Shown: in pieces, positions 1 to 8,466 of the stretch | How the letters are laid out: each line of letters opens with the position of its first letter | Numbering within the stretch: position 1 is the stretch's first letter | Assembly: GCF_006496635.1 (NCBI RefSeq) | Contig: NZ_CP022958.1 | Location: 3,100,001 to 3,164,000, forward strand | Source: Azoarcus sp. DD4 | GTDB taxonomy: Bacteria > Pseudomonadota > Gammaproteobacteria > Burkholderiales > Rhodocyclaceae | Direction: 5' to 3' | Length of the DNA stretch: 64,000 nt | The notes under the pieces: model-generated | Told to the model about the DNA's origin: nothing | The model's input: the letters and a program-made list of their open reading frames with translations, nothing else | The model's database searches: none | Translations under genes and position numbers: made by a program

Positions 1-500
1 TCGACCTTGAGTTCGAGCGAGGTGTCGATGTAGGCCTGGGCGAAAGCGTTGGCAACCATGGCGGCGAAGGCCGGATCGGCGCCGGTGTAGCCGATGGCCA
101 GCACGCTGCTTTCGCGCGAGGGCTTTACCGTGAGACCCGCCGCCAGCATGCGCACCAGCCAGTCGTCGAAGCTGCCGCTGCCGCCGGTGTCGCCCTGCCA
201 GCGCGCCTGGAGGTCGACATTCCGGTCGAGCTTGAGCAGCGCGACGACGCGGCGGGCGACGCGCTCGGAAGCGATGATGTCCACCTGGGTGGCGAGATAG
301 CCGGGTATCACCGCCCCCTGCATCGCCGCCCCCTGGATGGGATCGGTGCCGCGCACGTCCACCACCACCGCCGTCTGCGCGGTGTATTTGCGCGGCAGCA
401 TCAGGCTCGCCAGCATGGTGACCACCACCACGCCGGCGAGCACGCCACCGATCAGGCGCAGATGGGCGCGGAGGATCAGGAACAGTTGCTGGATCGTCAT
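1..500 (-). CDS. epsF: Chain-length determinant protein EpsF (N-terminal part, cut by window edge)
   Basis: Polysaccharide co-polymerase of the Wzz type, an inner-membrane protein that sets exopolysaccharide chain length. Only the first 166 codons lie in the window; the frame runs open off the left edge. It starts at the ATG ending at 500, 11 bp after the epsE stop. A membrane segment at about residues 15-35 is followed by PRKYTAQTAVVVDV, the usual start of the periplasmic domain in this family. The order epsL-D-E-F matches methanolan-type Eps loci, in which a tyrosine kinase and an exosortase usually follow, here beyond the edge. Family assignment is firm; the symbol rests on synteny. Confidence 0.85.
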   Translation of the reverse strand, partial: MTIQQLFLILRAHLRLIGGVLAGVVVVTMLASLMLPRKYTAQTAVVVDVRGTDPIQGAAMQGAVIPGYLATQVDIIASERVARRVVALLKLDRNVDLQARWQGDTGGSGSFDDWLVRMLAAGLTVKPSRESSVLAIGYTGADPAFAAMVANAFAQAYIDTSLELKV

Positions 501-511
501 CCCCGCCCCCC

Positions 512-1324
512 TCAGAACAGGCTTTCTTTCACGTAGATCACGTCGTCGGCGCGCAGCAGGTCGTCGAGCCCGGGCTCGAAGACCTTCAGTTCGCCGCCCG
601 CCTCGCGCCGGTGGATGCGCAGGCCGCGCACCGTGCCGCGCGCCGTCGTGCCGCCGCCGGTGGCCAGGCCTTGCATCACGCTCATATTGCGTTCGAGGCG
701 GAAGGCGCCGGGCCGCTGGACCTCGCCGTAGATGTAGGCCATCGGTGCCCGATCGACGTAGATCACGTCGCCGGACGACAGCACCAGGTCGTCGGCCGTG
801 GCCGCGCCGAACAATCCGGGAATGTCGATTTCACGCCGCACCGGCTTGCCGTCGCGCGTACCGATCAGCACGGCGACGTCTCCGCCGCCCTGTGCCACCC
901 CACCGGCCAGCGCCAGCAGGTCGGACACCTTGAGGTTGAAGGTTTCCATCGGATAGCGGCCCGGCCGGTTGACCTGCCCCAGCACCGCCACCTGGTTGCC
1001 CTTCATCTCGACCGGCAGGATGCTGACCTGCGGTTGCTGGACGAAACCGCCGGAACGCAGACGGCTGGCGATCAGCCGCTCGGCCGCGGGCACACTCTGG
1101 CCGCCGACCTGCACGCTGCCTATCAGCGGAAAGGTGATGGCGCCGGTTTCGGACACCCGGGTCTCGGTGGTGAGGTCGGGATTCTGGAAGACGGTGATGC
1201 GGACCACGTCGCCGGCACCGAGCACGTACTCGCGTTCGACCTGCGGCGTAGCGGTCGCCGCCGACACCGCGGCGGCAAAGCAGAGAAAAAATATCAATGG
1301 CAGCGTGACGAGCTTCTTGAGCAT
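512..1324 (-). CDS. epsE: Polysaccharide export protein EpsE (Wza-like)
   Basis: Periplasmic/outer-membrane polysaccharide export protein, 270 residues. The start MLKKLVTLPLIFF gives a clean signal peptide ending near VSAA at about residue 20; a longer open frame upstream has no such peptide. The mature part begins with YVLGAGDVVRITVFQNPDLT, the Poly_export motif, followed by two SLBB-type repeats (VAVLGQVNRPGRYPM near the middle, AYIYGEVQRPGAF near the end). It is shorter than Wza and has no lipobox, as is common for EpsE-type proteins. It lies between epsD (58 bp upstream) and epsF (11 bp downstream) in one transcription unit and should form the export channel with EpsF and EpsL. Confidence 0.9.
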   Translation of the reverse strand: MLKKLVTLPLIFFLCFAAAVSAATATPQVEREYVLGAGDVVRITVFQNPDLTTETRVSETGAITFPLIGSVQVGGQSVPAAERLIASRLRSGGFVQQPQVSILPVEMKGNQVAVLGQVNRPGRYPMETFNLKVSDLLALAGGVAQGGGDVAVLIGTRDGKPVRREIDIPGLFGAATADDLVLSSGDVIYVDRAPMAYIYGEVQRPGAFRLERNMSVMQGLATGGGTTARGTVRGLRIHRREAGGELKVFEPGLDDLLRADDVIYVKESLF

Positions 1325-1382
1325 GAGCACCTCGATATGAAAGCGGGTCATGAGCGGGGCGAGCTGCTGCCCCGCCACAACC

Positions 1383-2303
1383 TCAGTTCGATCCGGCGAC
1401 CCGCGCGACGCCGGCCTGGGGGGCCACGACTGCGCCGTCGGCGTCGGACACGGGCGCGCCTCGCTTCGCCGTCGCCGCGCTGCCATGAGCAAAGACCCCG
1501 ACGTATTCGATCGCGGCCGCCTTGCGCAAGCGCTCCGCCTCTTCCCTGGCGAGTTCCAGCCGCTGTCGATTGGCAAGGAACTGCTCGATCACCGGTTGCG
1601 CGGCCGCCTCGTCCAGCGGCTGCGGGTGGGACGACAGCAGATGGACCAGCGACGCGCCCTCGGTCGTCCGCGTGACGAGGTTCTCGCCGTCCTGCAGTTC
1701 GGCGAAGCCCTGCAGCCGATCGAAAGGCAACTGTTCGGCCGGCAGCACCGAGACGCTGGAGGCAAAGCTCATTCCGGCCTCCGACAGCGCGGCGACGATG
1801 CCGTCGACGCTGTGCTCGCGCGCGGCGATCGTCCGCAGGGTTTCCATGCGTTCGGGCCGCAGCCGCACGCTGAACTCGTGGAAGGTGTAGACGCGCCGCT
1901 CGGCGAACAGCGCCGGATGGGTGGCATAGAAGGCGCGGACGTCGCCGTCCGCCGGCCGCGCATCCACCGCCGTGACCTGGTCGATGTAGGCGCGGGCGAG
2001 GATGTCGCGGCGCGCACTCTCGATTGCCTGACCGACCCGCGGCTCGCGCTCCAGGCGCCGGTCCTGCGCCTTTTGCACCATCAGCTCTTCGTCGATCAGG
2101 CTTTCGAGGACGGCGCTGCGGGTACGGGCGAGTTGCTCGGCGCTCAAGCCTTCGGTTTTCGTCATCGCTGCCTCGACCTGAGTGACCGAGATCGCCGTGT
2201 TATTGACGCGTGCCGCCACATCCGCCGCCGGATCGGATTTGCCGCCGCAGCCGCCGACCGCAAAGGCCAGAGGCAGCACCGAGCACCACAGGGTTCTCAC
2301 CAT
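1383..2303 (-). CDS. epsD: EpsD family peptidyl-prolyl cis-trans isomerase, lipoprotein
   Basis: A 306-residue SurA/parvulin-like protein. The start at 2303 gives MVRTLWCSVLPLAFAVGGC, a lipoprotein signal with the cysteine at about residue 19. The N-terminal region (VNNTAISVTQVEAAMTKTEG, then LESLIDEELMVQKAQDRRL) is the SurA N-terminal helical pattern; a divergent rotamase-like segment follows. In Eps loci this family sits between epsL and epsE and is thought to help fold or assemble the export machinery. The last 25 residues are Ala/Gly/Val-rich and low in complexity. Family call is good; isomerase activity is inferred. Confidence 0.85.
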   Translation of the reverse strand: MVRTLWCSVLPLAFAVGGCGGKSDPAADVAARVNNTAISVTQVEAAMTKTEGLSAEQLARTRSAVLESLIDEELMVQKAQDRRLEREPRVGQAIESARRDILARAYIDQVTAVDARPADGDVRAFYATHPALFAERRVYTFHEFSVRLRPERMETLRTIAAREHSVDGIVAALSEAGMSFASSVSVLPAEQLPFDRLQGFAELQDGENLVTRTTEGASLVHLLSSHPQPLDEAAAQPVIEQFLANRQRLELAREEAERLRKAAAIEYVGVFAHGSAATAKRGAPVSDADGAVVAPQAGVARVAGSN

Positions 2304-2313
2304 GGGTCCTCCC

Positions 2314-2769
2314 TTACTCACGCAAGGCCACACGGCGACGGACGATGAAAGCGATCAGACCCAGCCCCGCGACCAGCAGCCAGGGCTGATCGGCAACCCG
2401 CTCACGCGGCGCCGTCCCGTCCAGGCGCATGGCGCCCGTCATCACCGCAGCGCCCTGATCGGCATACGCGGCGGGGATGAAACCCACCGTGCGCAGCATC
2501 CCCACCCCGCCCAGCGCGGACGAAGGCGACACCGCCCCCAGTTCCCTGGCCGATGCAGCCATGCCGAGGAAGCTCTCGCCACGCAGGGTTGCTGCCGACA
2601 AGCCGTGCAGGGCCGCGGCGCGGCCGCCCAGGAAATCGTCCCCGATGTCGCGGCCTCCCGCCGACCGTTCGAGGTAGGTCATCACCGTGGCAGAGGAAAA
2701 GGAGCTCGCATGGGCCTGGGATAGCCCAAGCCCGAACGCGATGGCCAAAATCAGTGCGGGTTTCGTCAT
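2314..2769 (-). CDS. Small secreted protein with a PEP-CTERM-like C-terminal sorting signal
   Basis: A 151-residue protein between epsL and epsD, 10 bp from epsD. The start at 2769 gives a signal peptide ending LSQAHA at about residue 20; longer upstream frames do not. The middle is Ala/Gly/Ser-rich and not recognised. The C terminus has the three-part design of exosortase substrates: a short polar motif, one hydrophobic helix (WLLVAGLGLIAFIV) and a basic cluster (RRR) at the end. The usual Pro-Glu-Pro is replaced by ADQP. Eps loci of this type often carry an exosortase and one short substrate, so this is likely the local substrate; that is inference from position and shape. Confidence 0.7.
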   Translation of the reverse strand: MTKPALILAIAFGLGLSQAHASSFSSATVMTYLERSAGGRDIGDDFLGGRAAALHGLSAATLRGESFLGMAASARELGAVSPSSALGGVGMLRTVGFIPAAYADQGAAVMTGAMRLDGTAPRERVADQPWLLVAGLGLIAFIVRRRVALRE

Positions 2770-2840
2770 CTTCCTGCCTCCCGATAGGAAAAACATCAAG
2801 CTCGGCGCGGCGGACTTGTGATCCGCCGCGCCCTGGAAAC

Positions 2841-4058
2841 TCAGAACGCCATGCGCGCGGAAATGCGCGCGGTATCGGCATCGAACTCGCGCAGCGGATC
2901 GCCCGCCGTCCTGATGCGGCGGGCCAGACCGAGCGACACCGTGGTGGAGCGCAGCGGCCGGTAGTTGAGGCTGAGGCCGTAGAGGTAGGAACGCTCCTCG
3001 CCGGCGACCGGCGTTCCGGTGAAGGCCGGATCGCCCGCATTGCCGCCGAAATCTCGACGACGCAGTTCGAACTCGGTGCCGAACGCGAGCTTGTCGGTGA
3101 TGGCCCACACCGGCCGCAGGTTGATGGCCTCGGTGATTGCGTAATTGGCGACGACGTCTTCCTCGGCGCCGATCTCACGCCGCAACGAAAGATCGACCGT
3201 GGTCTTGCCGGTTGCAGCCCAGGTCAGCGCGAGCCGACCCGTGGCGCCCTCGAAATCGCGATTGGAAGCAAACGCATACTCGCGCTGCGTACGCCCGACG
3301 TAACCCGTCAATCTGAGCTTGCCGGTGGCCTGCCACTCGGCCCCCAGGCGCACTTCGCGCTGCTCATAGTCGCGCATCGAACCGGCCACGGCCGGGCGAT
3401 TCGCGTAACGGCCGTCGGTGCTGCGCATCGACAGCATCACCCGGTTGCCGCTGACCGGCCGGTAGGCGAGATTGAGATCAACGACGTCGGCGTCGTACTC
3501 CGACTCCGGCCGGGCGTTGTCGCGAAAACGGCTGGAGAGCCGCATCACACCCCCCCCGACTGCCCAGTCAGGCAACCACCAGTAGTCGGCGGAAGCCATC
3601 GACTTGCGGAAGATGTTGACGCTCTGGGTGGCGCCAATGAACTCGTCGAAGCCAGCGAGCGCCTCGCGCTGCTCGTGCCCGAACTGGCCGCTCCATTGCC
3701 GGCCGAGCGCCCAGTCCCAACGCAGCGCCGCGTTGCCGCCGGTGTAATCCAGCGACTTGTGCACTGCATGATAGGTTCGGTCGATACCCATTTCAGCGAA
3801 TACTTTCTGTCGGCCATAAGTCTTATCGAAGGAAAGCCCAAAGCCAGTGATTCCAACCCAGTCGGAACGTTTTCCCGCGGGCGCACTAATACCGTCGGCC
3901 AATCGATATATATTGCTGTCGTAATATATATTCTGACCAACGTTAAACTTAAGGCCTTCGTCAGAGCCCTGCGCGAATGAAGAACTCGCATTTATAATCA
4001 TATAGATACTTAATGTCGTGCTGACAAGTTTTGGCATCCTCTTCGGCTTTCTCTCCAT
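2841..4058 (-). CDS. epsL: Exopolysaccharide biosynthesis outer-membrane beta-barrel protein EpsL
   Basis: A 405-residue predicted outer-membrane barrel of the exosortase-associated EpsL family. The start ATG at 4058 follows GAGGGG at 10 nt and gives a signal peptide ending SSSFAQ (about residue 30). The mature protein alternates polar and hydrophobic residues and ends in ARISARMAF, with a C-terminal phenylalanine as in outer-membrane barrels. NVGQNIYYDSNIYRL near the mature N terminus is typical of the family. First gene of the minus-strand eps unit and divergent from epsB. The first ~80 codons are clearly lower in GC than the rest, blending into the AT-rich promoter region. Confidence 0.85.
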   Translation of the reverse strand: MERKPKRMPKLVSTTLSIYMIINASSSFAQGSDEGLKFNVGQNIYYDSNIYRLADGISAPAGKRSDWVGITGFGLSFDKTYGRQKVFAEMGIDRTYHAVHKSLDYTGGNAALRWDWALGRQWSGQFGHEQREALAGFDEFIGATQSVNIFRKSMASADYWWLPDWAVGGGVMRLSSRFRDNARPESEYDADVVDLNLAYRPVSGNRVMLSMRSTDGRYANRPAVAGSMRDYEQREVRLGAEWQATGKLRLTGYVGRTQREYAFASNRDFEGATGRLALTWAATGKTTVDLSLRREIGAEEDVVANYAITEAINLRPVWAITDKLAFGTEFELRRRDFGGNAGDPAFTGTPVAGEERSYLYGLSLNYRPLRSTTVSLGLARRIRTAGDPLREFDADTARISARMAF

Positions 4059-4249
4059 GACAATGGAACCCCTCAGGAGAAACTTCCAGGCGGACAACAG
4101 AATGGCCCAAATATTTTCCGAGGTCACCTGGCGATTCGTTTTGTTGCAAATGGCTTGCGTTAGAAACATATTCCCACAAGAAGAATGAATCTTGTTTGCT
4201 ATAGTCAGAGATATGCTGCAGTGCATTAAATCGCAACGAGTGAGCCGAC
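4059..4249. promoter_or_regulatory. AT-rich divergent promoter region between epsL and epsB
   Basis: 191 bp between the divergent epsL and epsB starts, much poorer in GC than the surrounding genes. It must carry promoters for both directions. TATAGT at 4200-4205 could be a -10 element for epsB, but no well-spaced -35 is visible, so exact promoters are not called. Confidence 0.45.
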
Positions 4250-5641
4250 ATGTCCGCTGCCATCCAGAAGGAAGCCTCCTTCCTGCGTACCCACCTCACC
4301 CTGACCAGCGTGCTCGAGGCCCTGCTCGATCCGGTGATCGTGGTCGCCATCCTGCTGGCCTGCGCCGGCGCCTACAACGAGCGCATCGGGCCGCCCTATG
4401 TCGTGCTCGCCGTCCTCGCGTTCTCGCTGACCTTTCCCGGCAACGCGCGCCTGCACGAACCCTTGCGGCGGGTGCTGCGCAAGTTCCTGGTTAACTGGCT
4501 GCTGCTGGCGTCGGTGCTGTGGCTGTTCGGCTATCTCAGCGGCTACCTGTACTACTTCCCGCAGAGCATGCTGATGACCTGGATCGCAGGAACACCGCTG
4601 GCCGTGGCAGTCGCGCACCTGCTGCTGCGGCACACCTTGCCGCGTGTCATCGCCAGTGCCGAGAACCGGCGCAATGTGGTGATCGCCGGGGTGAACGACA
4701 TCGGCCTGCAGCTCGCCCGCCAGTTCGCCGACAATCCCTACCTGGGTACGCGCGTCGTAGGCTTCTTCGACGACCGCGATGCCGACCGCCTGCCGTCGTC
4801 CAGCCTGCCGCTGCTTGGGCAGATGCCCGAACTCGCCGCCTTCGTGAAGCGGCACCACATCGACGCCATCTACCTCGCCCTGCCGATGGCGACGCAGCCG
4901 CGCATCCTCGACCTGCTCGACAATCTCAAGGACACCACCGCGTCGATCTATTTCGTGCCGGACATTTTCGTCACCGATCTCATCCAGGGCCGGGTCGACA
5001 GCGTGGGCGGCATGCCGGTGGTCGCGGTGTGCGAAACCCCCTTCACCGGGCTCAACGGCATGTTCAAGCGGCTGGCCGACATCGTGCTGGCGCTGGTGAT
5101 CCTTGCGCTGCTGTCACCGCTGCTGCTGGCGGTGGCGACCGGGGTCAAGCTGTCGTCGCCCGGGCCCATCGTGTTCAAGCAGCGCCGCTACGGCCTGGAT
5201 GGCCGCGAGATCGTGGTGTACAAGTTCCGTTCGATGACCACCTGCGACGACGGCGCGGTGGTGAAGCAGGCATCGCGCAACGATCAGCGCATCACGCCCT
5301 TCGGCGCTTTCATCCGCCGGACTTCGCTCGACGAGCTGCCGCAGTTCTTCAACGTGCTGCAAGGGAGGATGAGCATCGTCGGACCGCGGCCGCACGCGGT
5401 CGCCCACAACGAGACCTACCGCAAGCTCATCAAGGGCTACATGATCCGCCACAAGGTCAAGCCGGGCATCACCGGCTGGGCGCAGGTGAACGGCTACCGT
5501 GGCGAAACGGAAACGGTGGACAAGATGCAGAAGCGCATCGACTACGACCTCGAGTACCTGCGCAACTGGTCGCTCAAGCTGGACTTCTGGATCATCGTCA
5601 AGACGGCGCTGCTGGTGGTGCGCGACCGCAACGCCTTCTAG
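4250..5641 (+). CDS. epsB: Undecaprenyl-phosphate sugar phosphotransferase (EpsB/WcaJ type)
   Basis: Initiating glycosyltransferase: transfers a sugar-1-phosphate, usually glucose-1-P, to undecaprenyl phosphate at the inner membrane and so starts the repeat unit. 463 residues. Four membrane helices fall in residues ~20-130, then a Rossmann-like CoA-binding domain (NVVIAGVNDIGLQLAR, ~142-157) and the bacterial sugar transferase domain from ~272, beginning with the re-entrant helix after MFKRLADIVLAL. The latter carries VYKFRSM, RRTSLDELPQ, GRMSIVGPRPH and KPGITGWAQVNGYRGET, all family motifs. Full length for the family. Divergent from epsL and convergent with the marR gene, 9 bp away. Confidence 0.92.
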   Translation: MSAAIQKEASFLRTHLTLTSVLEALLDPVIVVAILLACAGAYNERIGPPYVVLAVLAFSLTFPGNARLHEPLRRVLRKFLVNWLLLASVLWLFGYLSGYLYYFPQSMLMTWIAGTPLAVAVAHLLLRHTLPRVIASAENRRNVVIAGVNDIGLQLARQFADNPYLGTRVVGFFDDRDADRLPSSSLPLLGQMPELAAFVKRHHIDAIYLALPMATQPRILDLLDNLKDTTASIYFVPDIFVTDLIQGRVDSVGGMPVVAVCETPFTGLNGMFKRLADIVLALVILALLSPLLLAVATGVKLSSPGPIVFKQRRYGLDGREIVVYKFRSMTTCDDGAVVKQASRNDQRITPFGAFIRRTSLDELPQFFNVLQGRMSIVGPRPHAVAHNETYRKLIKGYMIRHKVKPGITGWAQVNGYRGETETVDKMQKRIDYDLEYLRNWSLKLDFWIIVKTALLVVRDRNAF

Positions 5642-5650
5642 CAGCCCGGC

Positions 5651-6091
5651 TCAGGCCGGACGCAAATTGGCGATCAGCTTGAGCAGGGTGGCGCGCAGAT
5701 GCTCCTGCTCGCCATCGTCCAGGCCCGCCAGCGCGCGGGCCTCGATGCGCAGCGCGCGCTCCAGTATCTGCTCGAACGCCACACGCCCCTCGGGCGCCAG
5801 GAAGATATGCACCGAGCGGCTGTCCTCCGGGCTGGGTTCGCGGCGGATGTAGCCGCGGTTCACCAGGTTCGTCAGCGCGCGCGACAGGGTCGACTGTTCG
5901 GTCACCGTCGCATCTGCCAGCGCATTGACGCTCAGGCCATCCTGTTCGCTGAGGAAGGCAATCACCCGCCAGTGCGTCAGCGTCAATCCATAACCATCCA
6001 GCACCTTCTGGAACTCGAGGTTGAGGAAGGACGTTGCCCGATTGATCAGGTAGGGCAGGAAGCGGCCGTGGCCGGGATAGCTCAGGGTCAT
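5651..6091 (-). CDS. MarR family transcriptional regulator
   Basis: A 146-residue winged-helix repressor. LTHWRVIAFLSEQDGLSVNALA, then a recognition helix TEQSTLSRALTNLVNRGYI and the wing RREPSPEDSRSVHIFL are the classical MarR pattern. Its ATG overlaps the stop of the upstream permease gene (ATGA), so it is the last gene of the operon starting at 11586. MarR proteins commonly repress their own operon on binding a ligand-free palindrome; a matching palindrome lies inside the operon promoter at 11714-11727. The ligand is probably the transported substrate or its CoA/acid derivative (inference). Confidence 0.88.
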   Translation of the reverse strand: MTLSYPGHGRFLPYLINRATSFLNLEFQKVLDGYGLTLTHWRVIAFLSEQDGLSVNALADATVTEQSTLSRALTNLVNRGYIRREPSPEDSRSVHIFLAPEGRVAFEQILERALRIEARALAGLDDGEQEHLRATLLKLIANLRPA

Positions 6092-6852
6092 CGTTGGTCA
6101 CCATAGCCGGCCAGCAGGCGGCGGCGTGTTGCGAGCAGGCCGGCATTGAGCAGCAGGCCGATGGAGGATATCAGCACCAGCGGCACGAACATGTCCACCA
6201 TGCGGAAGGAACGCGCGGCGCGTATCAGCAGATGGCCCAGCCCGTCGGAGGACGAGATCATCTCCGCGAGGAAGACGGTGACGCAGGCGATCAGCAGCCC
6301 GATGCGGCAGCCGGTGAGGATGGACGGCAGCGCCGACGGCAGCACCACGGTGAACAGCGTCCTGCCCCGCCCCGCCCCCGCCGCCCACGCCGACCACAGC
6401 AGCTTGGGCTCCACCGCGCGCGCGCCGTGGAAGGTGGCGAGCAGGATGGGGAAGATGGCGTCGGCCACCACCAGTGCGATCTTGGAGGCGTGGTCGAAGC
6501 CGAAGATCAGCACGAAGGCGGGATAGAGCGCGATCTTCGGGATCGGCGCCAGCACCCGCACCACCGGCTCCAGCAGGCTGCCGCCGGCGCGGCTGGCGGC
6601 CAGGCCGATCGCCACGCCGGCCACCAGCGCGATGGCGAAGCCGGACACCAGCCTTATCAAGGTCTGCATCAGGTGATGAAGGAACTCGCCCTGCGGCAGC
6701 AGCTCGGCCAGCCGCGCCAGCACCGCGCTCGGCGCCGGCAGCAGATGAGGGGCGACCAGCCCGGCACGGCAGGCGGTTTCCCAGGCGAGCAGGATCAGCG
6801 CGAGCGGCAGCAAGGCCGCCGCCACGCTGCGCATGCGTTCGGACTTCATCAT
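6088..6852 (-). CDS. ABC transporter permease (NitT/TauT type), second permease
   Basis: A 254-residue inner-membrane permease with about six helices. The cytoplasmic loop contains EPKLLWSAWAAGAGRGRTLFTVVLPSALP (given as residues ~150-178), the EAA-like motif that contacts the ATPase, with the family's VLPSALPSIL. The start at 6852 overlaps the stop of the preceding permease (ATGA); the stop overlaps the marR start. Paired with the 6849-7667 permease, it would form a heterodimeric channel served by the 7664-8452 ATPase and the 8467-9456 binding protein. The family imports nitrate, sulfonates, taurine, thiamine precursors and aromatic acids; the substrate here is not readable from sequence. 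Confidence 0.87.
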   Translation of the reverse strand: MMKSERMRSVAAALLPLALILLAWETACRAGLVAPHLLPAPSAVLARLAELLPQGEFLHHLMQTLIRLVSGFAIALVAGVAIGLAASRAGGSLLEPVVRVLAPIPKIALYPAFVLIFGFDHASKIALVVADAIFPILLATFHGARAVEPKLLWSAWAAGAGRGRTLFTVVLPSALPSILTGCRIGLLIACVTVFLAEMISSSDGLGHLLIRAARSFRMVDMFVPLVLISSIGLLLNAGLLATRRRLLAGYGDQR

Positions 6853-7667
6853 GTCGAACTCCCGGAAAAGCCGGCGGCACCGCCGCTGTCCTGGCGGGTT
6901 TCGGCCCAGTGGGTAAGGCGCCGGCGGATGCGCTCGAACACGAAGTCGAGCGCGAAACCGATGCCGGCGAGGATGGCGATCATCGCATAGACATCCGCAT
7001 ACAAAGCCATGTCCAGCGCATTGAACAGGAGGTCGCCGGCACCCGACTGGCGGGCGATCATCTCGGAGCTGATCATCACGATCAGCGCCATCGCCAGCCC
7101 GACGCGGCAGCCCAGCAGCACTTCCGGCAGCGCCGACGGCAGCACCACCTTGAACAGCCGCCCGACCGGCTTCATACCCATCGCCATCGCCGACCACAGC
7201 AGCTTTTCATCCACCGCATGGGCGCCATGGTAGCTGTGGTAGAGCAAGGGCAGGCTGACGCCGAGGAAAATCACCAGCACCTTGGACAGGTCACCGACGC
7301 CAAACCACAGCATCACGATGGGCATCAGCGCCGCCTTCGGGATGGGATAAGCGGCGGTCAGCACCGGGTTGAGCGCCTGGGCGATGCGCTTGTTGCGGCC
7401 CATCGCCAGCCCGACCGGAATCGCGATCAAGATGGCGAGCAAGCCGCCGAGGAACATCCGCCGCAGCGACGCGGCGATGCTCAGCAGCGCCTCGCGGTCG
7501 CCGAGGATGGCCGGCACCTGCACCAGCGCCTCGGTGGCCGGCGGAAAACCGTCGATGGCGGCGCCGCGGGCGAGCAGCTCCCACACGATCAGCAGGCTCG
7601 CCAGCGACAGCCAGGTCCCGCCCGCGCCGCCGCGCAGGTAGCCGAGGTAGTGGAGAGCGAGCTTCAT
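6849..7667 (-). CDS. ABC transporter permease (NitT/TauT type), first permease
   Basis: A 272-residue membrane protein with six predicted helices and the coupling motif DEKLLWSAMAMGMKPVGRLF followed by VLPSALPEVLLG. Start ATG 7667-7665 overlaps the stop of the ATPase gene by ATGA; its own stop overlaps the start of the second permease. Long upstream open frames in the same frame lie inside the ATPase gene and are not coding. It is similar in length to the second permease but not a recent copy: only the coupling loop is clearly conserved between the two. Confidence 0.87.
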   Translation of the reverse strand: MKLALHYLGYLRGGAGGTWLSLASLLIVWELLARGAAIDGFPPATEALVQVPAILGDREALLSIAASLRRMFLGGLLAILIAIPVGLAMGRNKRIAQALNPVLTAAYPIPKAALMPIVMLWFGVGDLSKVLVIFLGVSLPLLYHSYHGAHAVDEKLLWSAMAMGMKPVGRLFKVVLPSALPEVLLGCRVGLAMALIVMISSEMIARQSGAGDLLFNALDMALYADVYAMIAILAGIGFALDFVFERIRRRLTHWAETRQDSGGAAGFSGSST

Positions 7668-8452
7668 GCGCCGGCCGCCTCCAGGTGCACGTCCTCGATC
7701 AATTGCTCGAGTTCGACGATGTACTCCTGGTAGCGCCGGTTCACCAGCAGTTCGGCGCGGATGCGCGGGCGCGGCAGGTCGATCTCCACCACCTTCTTGA
7801 TACGGCCGGGCGCGCGCGTCATCACCACCACGCGGTCGGACAGGAACACCGCCTCGTCCACGCCGTGGGTGACGAACAGCACCGTCTTGCGGTCGCGTTC
7901 CCAGATGCCGAGCAGCTCGTTCTGCAACACCGTGCGGGTGTGGGCGTCGAGCGCGCCGAAGGGTTCGTCCATCAGCAGGATGGCCGGGTTGTAGGCCAGC
8001 GTGCGGGCGATCGCCACCCGCTGGCGCATGCCGCCGGACAGCTCCTTCGGATAGAAGTCGGCGAAGGCGCGCAGATGCACCATGTCGAGCAGGGCTTCGG
8101 CGCGGGCCTGCGCCTCGGCCTTGGCGACGCCCTGCTGGCGCAGGCCGTACATCACGTTCTCCAGCACGGTCTTCCACGGGAAGAGCGCGAACTCCTGGAA
8201 CACCGGGCCGCGATCCGGGCCCGGCCCGGTGATCGGCCGGCCCTGGACGGCGATCGAACCCGCCGACGGCGCGACGAAGCCGCCCACCATGTACAGCAGG
8301 GTGGACTTGCCGCAGCCGGAGGGGCCGAGGATGGAGACGAACTCGCCCTCGGCCACGCTCACGTTCACATCGTCTATCGCCAGGTGCTTGCGCCCGTCGG
8401 CGCTGCCGAAGCGCTTGGTGAGGCCCTGGATTTCTATCATCGGCGCAGTCAT
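7664..8452 (-). CDS. ABC transporter ATP-binding protein (NitT/TauT type)
   Basis: A 262-residue ATPase. Walker A is GPSGCGKST at about 43-51, the Q-loop VFQEFALFPW, the signature LSGGMRQRVAIART, Walker B ILLMDEPFGALDAHTR and the switch histidine in VLFVTHGVDEA. FALFPWKTVLENV is typical of the SsuB/TauB/NrtD group. The start at 8452 is 14 bp after the binding-protein stop. It drives import through the two permeases encoded immediately downstream. Confidence 0.9.
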   Translation of the reverse strand: MTAPMIEIQGLTKRFGSADGRKHLAIDDVNVSVAEGEFVSILGPSGCGKSTLLYMVGGFVAPSAGSIAVQGRPITGPGPDRGPVFQEFALFPWKTVLENVMYGLRQQGVAKAEAQARAEALLDMVHLRAFADFYPKELSGGMRQRVAIARTLAYNPAILLMDEPFGALDAHTRTVLQNELLGIWERDRKTVLFVTHGVDEAVFLSDRVVVMTRAPGRIKKVVEIDLPRPRIRAELLVNRRYQEYIVELEQLIEDVHLEAAGA

Positions 8453-8466
8453 CGCGGCATCCCCGA

